Below are positions 1 to 6,576 of a stretch of 10,369 nt of DNA, one piece after another. Under the pieces are notes generated by a model. It saw nothing but the letters and a program-made list of their open reading frames with translations, did not search any database and had not been told where the DNA came from. Each line of letters starts with the position of its first letter. Positions within the stretch are counted from its first letter, which is position 1. The DNA is from Pseudomonadota bacterium (GTDB lineage Bacteria; Pseudomonadota; Alphaproteobacteria; Rhizobiales; Beijerinckiaceae), in contig JAEXUU010000023.1 in the NCBI GenBank assembly GCA_023452965.1, positions 1 to 10,369 on the forward strand, given 5' to 3'. The translations under genes were made by a program, and so were the position numbers.

Positions 1-702
1 GGAATAGCCGGTGGCCTCGACTGCCTTGACGAAATCGACGACCGCAAGGTCGCCCTGGCCCGGGAAATTGCGGAAAAGCCGGCTCCAGCTCAGCACGTCC
101 ATGTCGAGCTTGGGTGCATCGGCGAGCTGGACGAGGAAGATCCGGTCGCCCGGAATGCTCGCGATCGGCTCCAGCGGCGAACGCCGGGCCAGGGTATGGA
201 AGGAATCGAGGATCAAGCCGATGCGCTCATGATTGGCGCGGCGCACGATTTCCCAGGCATCGCGATAGTCGTTGACGTGCCGGCCCCAGGCCAGCGCCTC
301 GTAGCCGACCCTGAGGCCGTGCTTGGCGGCGAGCTCGCCGAGCTCGGCGAAGTCGGCGGCTGCCCGGTCGATGCCGCCCAGAGATTGCGGCGAGACATTC
401 GAGCAGATCAGCATCAGTTCGGCGCCGAGCTCGTTCATCACCTCGAACTTGCGGGCGGCACGGGCGAAGGTCCGGGCCCGCAGCGGCTCCGGCATGCCCT
501 CGAAATCGCGGAAGGGCTGGAAGGCGTAGATCTTCAGGCCGAGGTCGGAGACCATCCGCCCGACATCGCGCGGGCCGCCATCGAAGCTCAGGAAATCGTT
601 CTCGAAGACCTCGATCCCCTCGAAGCCGGCGGCAGCGATCGCTGTCAGCTTCTCGGCGAGGTCGCCGCTGATCGAGACGGTGGCGATCGAGGTCGGGTTC
701 AT
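1..702 (-). CDS. quiC: 3-dehydroshikimate dehydratase, QuiC type (3' end cut by window edge)
   Basis: Translating the minus strand from ATG at 702 gives an open frame of 234 codons running off the left edge with no stop. The N-terminus (MNPTSIATVSISGDLAEKL) and the FQPFRDFEG block at 61-69 match sugar-phosphate isomerase/epimerase-like TIM barrels of the QuiC class. These dehydrate 3-dehydroshikimate to protocatechuate in the cytosol using a divalent metal. Candidate metal and catalytic residues are Glu135 (GYEALAW), Asp166 and His169 (LDSFH) and Gln192 (VQLADAP). From memory these correspond with a one-residue offset to Glu134, Asp165, His168 and Gln191 of Pseudomonas putida QuiC1. The fourth metal ligand would lie past the edge. 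A GGAG ribosome site sits about 6 nt before the ATG. Pseudomonas homologues carry a C-terminal 4-hydroxyphenylpyruvate-dioxygenase-like domain; whether this gene does cannot be seen. It is the last visible gene of the transporter operon, 120 nt after livF. The family is sure; the exact substrate rests on motifs and neighbours. Confidence 0.88.
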   Translation of the reverse strand, partial: MNPTSIATVSISGDLAEKLTAIAAAGFEGIEVFENDFLSFDGGPRDVGRMVSDLGLKIYAFQPFRDFEGMPEPLRARTFARAARKFEVMNELGAELMLICSNVSPQSLGGIDRAAADFAELGELAAKHGLRVGYEALAWGRHVNDYRDAWEIVRRANHERIGLILDSFHTLARRSPLEPIASIPGDRIFLVQLADAPKLDMDVLSWSRLFRNFPGQGDLAVVDFVKAVEATGYS

Positions 703-729
703 GGGGGCTCCGTGGTCAGACCGCGCCAA

Positions 730-812
730 CCGTCATTGCGAGCGCAGCGAAGCAATCCGGGGATTGCGTGAGGCCGTGGATTGCTTCGTCGCTGCGCTCC
801 TCGCAATGACGG
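730..812. repeat. Interspersed palindromic repeat, imperfect hairpin between livF and quiC
   Basis: The left arm 730-758 starts with CCGTCATTGCGAG and ends with AGCAATCC. It pairs with 778-812, whose complement is the same sequence plus two 3-nt insertions (GAG and CGA), giving about 29 base pairs, two bulges on one side and a 19-nt loop. Ends of this kind (CGTCATTGCGAG...AAGCAATCC) are, from general knowledge, common dispersed repeats in Rhizobiales genomes. It starts 11 nt past the livF stop in the direction of transcription and fills most of the 120-nt gap before quiC. A folded RNA here could protect the upstream message or reduce read-through into quiC. There is no T-run, so it is not a classic intrinsic terminator. 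Confidence 0.85.
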
Positions 813-822
813 GGAGGCGCCA

Positions 823-1560
823 TCACGCTGCGTCCGTCATTGCGCCGCCGAGGAAGAGTTGGCCGACGCGCGGATCGGCGAGGATTTCGGCGGCCGGGCC
901 CTGCATCCTGGTCTGGCCGAGTTCGAGCACCAGGCCTTCGTCGGAAATTTCCAGTGCAGAGCGGGCGTTCTGCTCGACCATCAGGATGGTGACGCCCTTC
1001 GCCCGCAGGTCCTTCAGGATGCCGAAGGTCTCCTGCACCATCATCGGCGAGAGCCCGATCGAGGGCTCGTCGATCAGCACGAGCTGCGGGTCCAGCAGCA
1101 GGCCGCGGACGATCTCGAGCTGCTTCTGCTCGCCGCCCGAAAGGGTCGAGGCCTGCTGGTCGGCCTTGCGCCTCAGTGCCGGAAAGCGGTCGAGCGCCGC
1201 CTCCAGCCGCTTCGGCATATCGGTGATACCGGCGCCCGCCGCGACGCTGCCGAGCTCGATATTGTGGCGTACCGAGAGCTCGGGGAAGATGTTCCGCCCT
1301 TGCGGAACATAGCAGATCCCGGCTTCCAGCAGCTTGCGCTGGTTCCAGTTGGTGATGTCCCGCCCATCGAGCCGGATATGGCCCTCGCGCACCTTGAGCA
1401 GGCCGAATATCGCCTTGAACACGGTGGATTTGCCAGCGCCGTTCGGGCCGATCACGGTGGTGATCGCGGCGCGGCGAACCTTGAATGTCGTGCCGTTCAG
1501 GATGGTCATGGCGCCATAGCCGCCGACCACGCCGTCGAGTTCGAGGATGGGGGTGGTCAT
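823..1560 (-). CDS. livF: ABC transporter ATPase, LivF family
   Basis: This 245-residue protein is the second nucleotide-binding subunit of a branched-chain-amino-acid-type (HAAT) ABC importer on the inner face of the membrane. Visible motifs are Walker A GPNGAGKST at 38-46, Q-loop VPQGRNIFPELSV at 85-97, signature LSGGEQ at 140-145, Walker B LVLIDEPS at 160-167, and VEQN at 195-198, where Gln replaces the switch His, as is usual in LivF. Length is typical. The start ATG follows AGGAG by about 7 nt, and this ribosome site overlaps the stop codon of livG, only 10 nt upstream, so translation is probably coupled. The strand before Walker A reads VRRAAITTVIG, where I would expect a Gly-Glu pair in place of the two Ala. 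The imported compound cannot be read from this subunit. The flanking quiC and dehydrogenase genes suggest shikimate or a related hydroaromatic acid. Confidence 0.95.
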   Translation of the reverse strand: MTTPILELDGVVGGYGAMTILNGTTFKVRRAAITTVIGPNGAGKSTVFKAIFGLLKVREGHIRLDGRDITNWNQRKLLEAGICYVPQGRNIFPELSVRHNIELGSVAAGAGITDMPKRLEAALDRFPALRRKADQQASTLSGGEQKQLEIVRGLLLDPQLVLIDEPSIGLSPMMVQETFGILKDLRAKGVTILMVEQNARSALEISDEGLVLELGQTRMQGPAAEILADPRVGQLFLGGAMTDAA

Positions 1561-1570
1561 GGATCGCTCC

Positions 1571-2314
1571 TCAATGCCCCAGATACGCTTCGATCACCGC
1601 CGGATTGGCCCTGACCTCGGCCGGCGTGCCTTCGGCCAGCATCTTGCCTTCGGCCAGCACGAGGACGCGCGTGCACAGCGACATCACGAAATCCATGTTG
1701 TGCTCGATGACGACGAAGGTCGAACCCTGCTCGGCATTGATGGCCCGCAGGCGCTCCTTCAGATCGCCGAGCATGGTCAGGTTGACCCCGCCGGCCGGCT
1801 CGTCGAGCAGCACCAGCCGCGGCCCGGCCATGAAGGCCATGGCGGCGTCGAGCAGCTTCTGCTGGCCATAGGAGAGTCCGCCGGCCTTCGCGTCGATGAG
1901 ATGGCCGAGCTTGAAGAAGCTGATCATCCTATCGGCGGCCTCGCCGAGCCCGGCATCGCGGGCGCCGAAGAAGCGCGACAGCATCGAGCCCTGATGCTCC
2001 TGCCCGGCGAGGATCAGGTTCTCGCGCACGGTGAGTTCGGGGAAGACCTGCAACAGCTGGAAGGTGCGGCTCACGCCCAGCCGGTTGAGCTCGGAGGGGC
2101 GCATATTGGTGACCTCGCGGCCGTCGAGCTTGACCGTGCCTTCGGTCGGCTCGAGCTGCCCGAGGATGCAGTTGAACAGGGTCGACTTGCCGCAGCCATT
2201 GGGGCCGATGATGCCGAGGATCTCGCCTTCATTGACCGAGAACGAGACCCCGTTCACCGCCTTGATGCCGCCGAAGGCCTTATGGAGGTTGGTGACTTCG
2301 AGGACCTGTGTCAT
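1571..2314 (-). CDS. livG: ABC transporter ATPase, LivG family
   Basis: This 247-residue protein is the first nucleotide-binding subunit of the same importer and should pair with LivF under the LivH/LivM permease. Motifs in order: Walker A GPNGCGKST at 37-45, Q-loop around TFQLLQVFPELTV at 84-96, the LivG-type signature LSYGQQ at 147-152, Walker B VLLDEPAGGVN at 168-178 and the switch His in IEHNMD at 203-208. Unlike its partner LivF it keeps the switch His, the usual asymmetry in this family. The ATG overlaps the livM stop by four bases (ATGA, 2311-2314), a strong sign of translational coupling and of a single message. The C-terminal stretch (PAEVRANPAVIEAYLG) is the common LivG ending. Family assignment is secure; substrate is inferred from context only. 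Confidence 0.95.
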   Translation of the reverse strand: MTQVLEVTNLHKAFGGIKAVNGVSFSVNEGEILGIIGPNGCGKSTLFNCILGQLEPTEGTVKLDGREVTNMRPSELNRLGVSRTFQLLQVFPELTVRENLILAGQEHQGSMLSRFFGARDAGLGEAADRMISFFKLGHLIDAKAGGLSYGQQKLLDAAMAFMAGPRLVLLDEPAGGVNLTMLGDLKERLRAINAEQGSTFVVIEHNMDFVMSLCTRVLVLAEGKMLAEGTPAEVRANPAVIEAYLGH

Positions 2315-3336
2315 CGGCCGCCTCCCGCCTTGTTACGGCCGGTGATCCAGGCCCAGCCGCGTTCGATCAGCCCGCTCATCCCCTGCGGGCAGGCGATCAG
2401 CAGCAGCATGACGATGGCGGCGAAGATGATCAGGTAGAGCGAGCCGGCAAAGCGCAGCCATTCCGGCAGCACGACGCCGAGCAGCGCGCCGATGAACGGC
2501 CCGAGCAGGTAGCCGGCGCCGCCCGCGACCACCATCAGCAGCAGGAAGAAGCTCTGCGACAGCGAGAAGGGCGAGGGGTCGATGAACTCGACCAGCGGCG
2601 CGTAGAGCGCGCCGGCAAAGCCGGCATAGGCTGAGCCGATGGCGAAGGCGAGCAGCGTGTACATGCGCGTGTCGATGCCAAGGCTCGCCGCCCGGATCGG
2701 GTTCTCGCGCAGCGCCGTGAAGGCACGGCCCCAGGGCGAGCGGATCATCCACCAGAGCAGCACCGCGAGCAGAAAGGTCACCACCACGACGAAGCGATGG
2801 AAGGCGAGCGCTCCGTCGAGCTTGAAGCCGAACAGCGAGGGCCGGGGGATGTTGGAGAGGCCGAAGACGCCGCCGGTCAGCCATTGCTCGTTGCGCATCA
2901 CCAGCCAGACCAGGGTCGAGAAGGCGAGCGTCACAAAGGCGAGGTAATGCGCCTTGACCCTCAGCGCCGGGAAGCCGAGCAAGAGGCCGACCGCGAAGGT
3001 GACGATGCCGGAGATCGCGAAGGCGGCGTACCAGGAGATGCCGGTCTTGGTGGTCAGGAGCGCGGTGATATAGGCGCCGATGCCCATGAAGGCAGCCTGT
3101 GCCAGCGATTTCAGGCCGGCATAGCCGAGAGTCAGGTTGAGGCCCATCACGGCGATCGCCATCACCAGCCAGAGCGAGAGCACATAGGTGCCGTAGCGGC
3201 CCATGCCGGAAGGGGCGAACCAGAGGATGACGGCGCCGATCACCAGGGCGATCAGGGGACCGTCGGCGAAGCCGCCGAGGGCGGCCGAGCGGGCGGGCGC
3301 GGCCTGGACGGCGGCGCGGCTTGCGGGCGCGGTCAT
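2311..3336 (-). CDS. livM: ABC transporter permease, LivM family
   Basis: This is a 341-residue integral membrane permease, one half of the channel of the HAAT importer. The chosen start is ATG at 3336. It overlaps the livH stop by ATGA (3333-3336) and is preceded by GAGAGGAG about 9 nt upstream. The frame stays open further upstream (to 3741), but that stretch lies inside livH, so a longer start is rejected. After a soluble Ala-rich N-terminus (1-25) come several hydrophobic spans, roughly 27-42, 48-70, 80-95, 104-122, 131-148, 181-198, 226-246, 260-290 and 298-316. Family landmarks are GLNLTLGYAGLKSLAQAAF (65-83), TGGVFGLSNI (154-163) and the cytoplasmic coupling loop RSPWGRAFTALRENPIRA (199-216) followed by ASLGID, which contacts the ATPases. 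The C-terminus is short and basic. Confidence 0.94.
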   Translation of the reverse strand: MTAPASRAAVQAAPARSAALGGFADGPLIALVIGAVILWFAPSGMGRYGTYVLSLWLVMAIAVMGLNLTLGYAGLKSLAQAAFMGIGAYITALLTTKTGISWYAAFAISGIVTFAVGLLLGFPALRVKAHYLAFVTLAFSTLVWLVMRNEQWLTGGVFGLSNIPRPSLFGFKLDGALAFHRFVVVVTFLLAVLLWWMIRSPWGRAFTALRENPIRAASLGIDTRMYTLLAFAIGSAYAGFAGALYAPLVEFIDPSPFSLSQSFFLLLMVVAGGAGYLLGPFIGALLGVVLPEWLRFAGSLYLIIFAAIVMLLLIACPQGMSGLIERGWAWITGRNKAGGGR

Positions 3337-4211
3337 ACGCGGCGCTCCTCTCTGCGGCCCATCAGGCCTTCCGGCTTGAGCAGGATGATGATGATGAGCA
3401 GGACGAGCGGCACGGCGAGCTTGTACTGGCTCGAGAAGTAGCCGGCCGCGAGGCTGTCGACGATGCCGACGATCAGGCCGCCGACGAGGGCGCCGCGGAC
3501 CTGGTTGAAGCCGCCGACGATCGCCGCGATGAAGGCGAAGAGACCGATCACCTCGCCATTCGAGAACTTCGCCAGATAGATCGGCGAGATCAGCACCGAG
3601 GCGACCACGGCGAGCGCCGCGTTGATCACGAAGGTCAGCAGCACCATGCGCTCGACGGGTATGCCGAGGATGCGGGCGACAGTCGGGTTCTGCGCTGTCG
3701 CCTGCATCTGGCGGCCGAGCCTGGTGCCGCCGACGAACCATTGCAGCGCGCCGATCACGGCGAAGGCGACGGCGATGATGGCGAGGTGCTGCAGCGAGAT
3801 CGCCGCGCCGAAGATCGAGAGCGTGTCGGTCGGCACGAAGGAGGGGAAGTTCTGGGCCTCGGCCGAGAACCCGTCCTTGGCGCCTTCCTTCATGATGATC
3901 GAGAGCGCCATGGTGGCGATGGCGAGGGGCAGCACGCCATGGCGGATCATCGGGTCGACCACGGCGATCTTGAAGCCGACCCCGAAGATCAGGATGAAGG
4001 CCGCAATGCCGATGATCGCGGCGAGCCAGATCGGTGCGCCGAACAGCTTGATCGCGAGCAGAACCAGCACCGCCGGCAGCATCACGAACTCGCCCTGGGC
4101 GAAGTTGATGGTCTGCGAGGTCTGCCAGACCAAGGTGAAGCCGATGGCGGCGAGCGCGTAGATCGCGCCCGTCGCGACGCCGGCGATGAGATAGGCGATG
4201 AATTCGGCCAT
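3333..4211 (-). CDS. livH: ABC transporter permease, LivH family
   Basis: This 292-residue membrane permease partners LivM. The N-terminal block with GVATGAIYALAAIGFTLVWQ (11-30) and NFAQGEFVML (36-45) is the LivH hallmark. The coupling loop TRLGRQMQATAQNPTVAR followed by ILGIPVERM (163-189) faces the ATPases, and IVGGFNQVRGALVGGLIVG (231-249) is the usual late motif. Hydrophobic spans cover most of the chain, and the C-terminus is charged (RREERRV). ATG at 4211 is chosen because the family motif begins directly there. The ribosome site is weak, with only GAG about 9 nt upstream. The gene follows the binding-protein gene after a 162-nt gap that contains a double hairpin. The weak site and the hairpin together would lower permease output relative to the binding protein. 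Its stop overlaps the livM start. Confidence 0.94.
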   Translation of the reverse strand: MAEFIAYLIAGVATGAIYALAAIGFTLVWQTSQTINFAQGEFVMLPAVLVLLAIKLFGAPIWLAAIIGIAAFILIFGVGFKIAVVDPMIRHGVLPLAIATMALSIIMKEGAKDGFSAEAQNFPSFVPTDTLSIFGAAISLQHLAIIAVAFAVIGALQWFVGGTRLGRQMQATAQNPTVARILGIPVERMVLLTFVINAALAVVASVLISPIYLAKFSNGEVIGLFAFIAAIVGGFNQVRGALVGGLIVGIVDSLAAGYFSSQYKLAVPLVLLIIIILLKPEGLMGRREERRV

Positions 4212-4258
4212 GGCGGTGTTCTCGCTCGGTTCGTTGAGCGTTGCGTTCTATCTGCTAG

Positions 4259-4355
4259 CGTCATCCCGGCCGCAGGCAAGCGGAGCGCCGGGATCCATGC
4301 AGCCGTGCCGCCCTTCGATCGATCCCGGGGCGAGCCTTGCTCGCCCGGGATGACG
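4259..4355. repeat. Double-hairpin palindromic repeat (REPIN-like) after the binding-protein gene
   Basis: Two hairpins lie in inverted orientation. Hairpin one pairs 4263-4270 with 4287-4294 (ATCCCGGC/GCCGGGAT). Hairpin two pairs 4322-4335 with 4339-4351, about 13 base pairs with one bulged G and a three-base loop. The outermost ends are also mutual complements: CGTCATCCCGG at 4259-4269 and CCGGGATGACG at 4345-4355. Ends of the type CGTCATCCCGG...GGATCCATG are, from general knowledge, a second frequent dispersed repeat in Rhizobiales. In the direction of transcription the block begins 18 nt after the stop of the solute-binding-protein gene. That is the usual place for stem-loops that stabilise the message of the periplasmic component over the permease message. 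No T-run follows, so it is probably not a full terminator. Confidence 0.85.
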
Positions 4356-4373
4356 TCGAGGGTGGAACGGTCC

Positions 4374-5510
4374 TTACGGCTTGATCTTCGGCAGGGTCGC
4401 GTTGATCACCTGCTTGCCGTCGATGACTTCGGCGATGAAGCTGACGCGATCGAGGTCGCCATTGGGCTCGATCGTTGTCTCCATCAGGATGCCGGGCTCC
4501 TCGGAGGGCTTGATCGTGGCGCCGCGCAACGTGTCGGCAAGGCCCTTCTTGTCGAACTTCTTCTGCTTCTCGGTCGCCCACTTGATCATGTAGACGCCCA
4601 TATAGCCCTTCATGCCGTTATGGTCTGAGGCGTAGTTGTACTTGGCCTGAAACTTCTTGCCGAACTCCTGGAAGGCCGGGATCGGCGCGTCGATCGAGAG
4701 ACCGACATGGCCCTTGGCGCCGTTGGCGGCGTCGCCGGCGAGCTCGATCACCTTGGCGCCGAGCAGCGTCGTCTCGCCGACCATCGGCTTGTTGACGCCC
4801 TGCTGCTTGGCGGCGCGCAGGAAGCGGGCGCTCTCCTCCTCGTTGAGATAGACGAAGACCGCGTCGGCATTGGCGTTCTTGATCTTGATCGCGTCGGCCG
4901 AGAAATCGGCCTGGCCCTGCTCGGTCGAGACGTCGGCTGCGACCTTGATGCCGGCCTTCTCGAGCTCGGGGATGATCGCGTCGCGGCCGCCCTTGCCGAA
5001 GTCGTTGTTGACCCAGACCACGGCGACGGAGTTCGCCTTGACCGTGTTCTTGAGATAGTTCGCGATCTTCGGCATCGCCGCCGCCTGGCTGAGCGAGGTG
5101 CGGAACAGGTACTGATTGCCCTGCTTGGTCAGGCCGGCCGCCTCGCCGCCGACGATCTGGGCGATCTCGGCGCGCTGGGCGATCTGCATCGAGGCGCCGA
5201 TCGGGCCGGAGAAGACCGGGCCGAGCACGGCATAGGTGCCCTCGTCGATCGCGCGCTGCACGGCGGCGCGGGTGTTCCCCGGATTTGTCTGCGTATCGTA
5301 GTGGATGATCTCGATCTGCTTGCCGAGCAGGCCGCCTTTGGCGTTGATCTCGGCGACGGCGAGGTCGATGCCGTTCTTGAAGTTGGTGCCGGCGGTCGCG
5401 CCCGCACCGGAAAGCTCGACGACGTTGATGAGCTTGACCTTGTCCTGCGCCGAGGCGGGCAGGGCGATGCCGGCGCTGAGCGCGGCGGCGATGATCCAAT
5501 GCGACTTCAT
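4374..5510 (-). CDS. Periplasmic solute-binding protein of HAAT ABC importer (LivK-like)
   Basis: This 378-residue protein has a clear Sec signal peptide: MKSHW, a hydrophobic core at 6-17 and cleavage after ASA at 21, giving a mature start at Gln22. The mature part is a Peripla_BP_6 (type I periplasmic binding) fold: VKLINVVELSGAGATAGTNF (25-44) leads the first strand, GIDLAVAEINAKGGLLGKQI is the typical first helix and turn, and TQTNPGNTRAAVQRAI and the AVLGPVFSG strand follow. This fold serves branched-chain amino acids but also many aromatic acids in Rhizobiales, so the Liv name does not give the ligand. Its place between a shikimate/quinate dehydrogenase gene and livHMGF suggests a hydroaromatic acid such as shikimate or quinate. 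The ATG has a strong GGAGGAG site about 10 nt upstream and an A-rich leader, fitting high expression. The stop is followed by the double-hairpin repeat. Confidence 0.93.
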   Translation of the reverse strand: MKSHWIIAAALSAGIALPASAQDKVKLINVVELSGAGATAGTNFKNGIDLAVAEINAKGGLLGKQIEIIHYDTQTNPGNTRAAVQRAIDEGTYAVLGPVFSGPIGASMQIAQRAEIAQIVGGEAAGLTKQGNQYLFRTSLSQAAAMPKIANYLKNTVKANSVAVVWVNNDFGKGGRDAIIPELEKAGIKVAADVSTEQGQADFSADAIKIKNANADAVFVYLNEEESARFLRAAKQQGVNKPMVGETTLLGAKVIELAGDAANGAKGHVGLSIDAPIPAFQEFGKKFQAKYNYASDHNGMKGYMGVYMIKWATEKQKKFDKKGLADTLRGATIKPSEEPGILMETTIEPNGDLDRVSFIAEVIDGKQVINATLPKIKP

Positions 5511-5550
5511 GGTCTTACGTCTCCTCCAACCGTTTCGTTTCTTTGTTTCT
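5511..5550 (-). promoter_or_regulatory. A-rich leader with strong ribosome site before the binding-protein gene
   Basis: Read on the minus strand, the 5532-5549 stretch consists of three GAAAC units (complements of GTTTC at 5532-5536, 5537-5541 and 5545-5549). GGAGGAG follows about 10 nt before the ATG. The A-rich, unstructured leader contrasts with the GC-rich surroundings and should favour ribosome loading on the binding-protein message. No convincing promoter was found in the 69-nt gap after the dehydrogenase stop, so transcription probably continues from upstream. Confidence 0.5.
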
Positions 5551-5579
5551 TGTCGTCCCGGTCGTACCGGTCCGTCTTC

Positions 5580-6461
5580 TTATGCCGCACGTTCGCCGGT
5601 GCGCTCCGCCATCGCGGCATCGAACGCACTGCTCATCGCGGTTTCCGATGCTTCCGCGCCGGTGAACAGCGTGAAGGCGTCGAGAGCCTGGTTGATGGCG
5701 AGCTCACGCCCGCTCATCACCGTTGCGCCAATGCTTTGCGCAGCCTTCATGAGCGGTGTCCAGAGCGGATGGTAGACGGAATCGGCGATCCATTGCGCTG
5801 GCTGCAAAACGCTGGCCGGAACTGGCATTTCGCGGTTCGGCGCCATGCCGAGCGGGGTGCCGTTGACGATGCCGGCTGCGCCCTCCGCCGCAGCGGCCGC
5901 GCTGGTCGCGATCTCGATTCGGGCGCGGCCGGCGAGCGCCTGCGCCAGCGCCTCACATTTGCTGTGGTCGATGTCGTAGAGCCGCAAGGTTCCGACACCG
6001 CTGTCGGACAGCGCGAAGGCGATCGCCTTGCCGACGCCGCCGGCGCCGATGATCGCGACCGGCCTGTCGCCATCCCGGCGGCCGAGCCTGCGATAGGCTG
6101 TGGCAAAGCCGCTCGCATCGGTGTTGTGGCCGGTGAGGCGCCCATCGTTGACGGTGATGGTGTTGACCGCGCCCATCGCCGCGGCCTCGGGCGAGAGCGC
6201 GTCGAGCAGCGGCACCACCGCTTCCTTGTAGGGGTAGGTGACGTTGATGCCGGAGAAGCCGAGCCGGCGGACGCCGTCGAGCATGGCGGCGAGATCGCCC
6301 GAGCCGGCGCCTTCGACCTCGATCAGATGATAATGCGCCTCGAAGCCGGCCGCACGGGCGGCCGCCTCCTGCATCGCCGGTGTCGCCGAATGGGCGATCG
6401 GGTAGCCGATCAGCCCGAGCAGGACCCGCTTGGCTTTCCTGGCGTTGACGCTTGCCGGCAT
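5580..6461 (-). CDS. aroE: Shikimate/quinate dehydrogenase, probably NAD-linked and catabolic
   Basis: This 293-residue AroE-family enzyme oxidises shikimate to 3-dehydroshikimate, and possibly quinate to 3-dehydroquinate. The substrate site shows IAHSATP at 22-28, NVTYPYKE with the catalytic Lys79, Asn100 in AVNT and Asp115 in HNTD. The nucleotide loop is GAGGVG at 139-144. The next strand ends in LYDIDHSK (161-168), so Asp163 and Asp165 stand where biosynthetic AroE has the Asn-Arg-Thr that holds the NADP phosphate. Acidic residues here are typical of NAD-using quinate/shikimate dehydrogenases, such as that of Corynebacterium glutamicum. The substrate motif is Ser-X-Thr (25-27) in place of Ser-X-Ser, also a feature of that group. 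Gln258 in the late NQALDAF helix fits substrate binding. The ATG at 6461 has AAGGGA about 7 nt upstream. The position between lysR and transporter genes, with quiC at the end, argues for degradation over chorismate synthesis. Confidence 0.9.
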   Translation of the reverse strand: MPASVNARKAKRVLLGLIGYPIAHSATPAMQEAAARAAGFEAHYHLIEVEGAGSGDLAAMLDGVRRLGFSGINVTYPYKEAVVPLLDALSPEAAAMGAVNTITVNDGRLTGHNTDASGFATAYRRLGRRDGDRPVAIIGAGGVGKAIAFALSDSGVGTLRLYDIDHSKCEALAQALAGRARIEIATSAAAAAEGAAGIVNGTPLGMAPNREMPVPASVLQPAQWIADSVYHPLWTPLMKAAQSIGATVMSGRELAINQALDAFTLFTGAEASETAMSSAFDAAMAERTGERAA

Positions 6462-6520
6462 GTCCGTCCCTTCCGGGCGCGCCCGTCTCTGCAGGCTGCG
6501 CGATGGCGAAAGATAAGCCG

Positions 6521-6576
6521 ATCTCGCGCGCTAACGCGATAACCAATCCATCGCCTATACCTAACTCGATGTTATC
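6521..6576. promoter_or_regulatory. Candidate control region between lysR and the dehydrogenase gene
   Basis: The 110-nt gap 6462-6571 is partly AT-richer than its surroundings and holds overlapping dyads: CGCG-N4-CGCG at 6527-6538, CATCG-N13-CGATG at 6549-6571 and GATAAC/GTTATC at 6538-6543 and 6571-6576. Such a cluster upstream of the first catabolic gene could hold a promoter and a regulator site for the aroE-to-quiC message. No clear -35/-10 pair with correct spacing was found on the minus strand, so this stays a candidate. The outer GATAAC pair touches the end of lysR and is too widely spaced to be a good terminator. Confidence 0.3.

Noticed and set aside
730..812. CRISPR-like repeat
   Set aside because: There are only two arms, in inverted orientation; no array of direct repeats with spacers.
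2311..3741. Longer 476-residue form of LivM
   Set aside because: The extra N-terminal 135 residues are the livH gene read in another frame and are Arg/Pro-rich; the start at 3336 has an ATGA overlap and a good ribosome site.
3321..4628. Plus-strand open frame of 435 codons opposite livH
   Set aside because: Highly charged Asp/Glu/Arg/His-rich composition and crosses the double-hairpin repeat; a shadow of livH and neighbours.
823..5510. A true branched-chain amino acid transporter
   Set aside because: The family fits, but the set is enclosed by a catabolic dehydrogenase and a dehydroshikimate dehydratase on the same strand. An aromatic or hydroaromatic ligand is more likely, although leucine-type substrates are not excluded.
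5555..5580. Intrinsic terminator after the dehydrogenase gene
   Set aside because: Only a 5-bp stem (CCGGT-ACG-ACCGG) and an A-rich, not T-rich, minus-strand sequence after it.
4707..6542. Plus-strand open frame of 611 codons opposite the binding-protein and dehydrogenase genes
   Set aside because: It is the complement of two well-supported minus-strand genes in GC-rich DNA, with low-complexity Gly/Asp/Arg/Leu composition and no recognisable domain.
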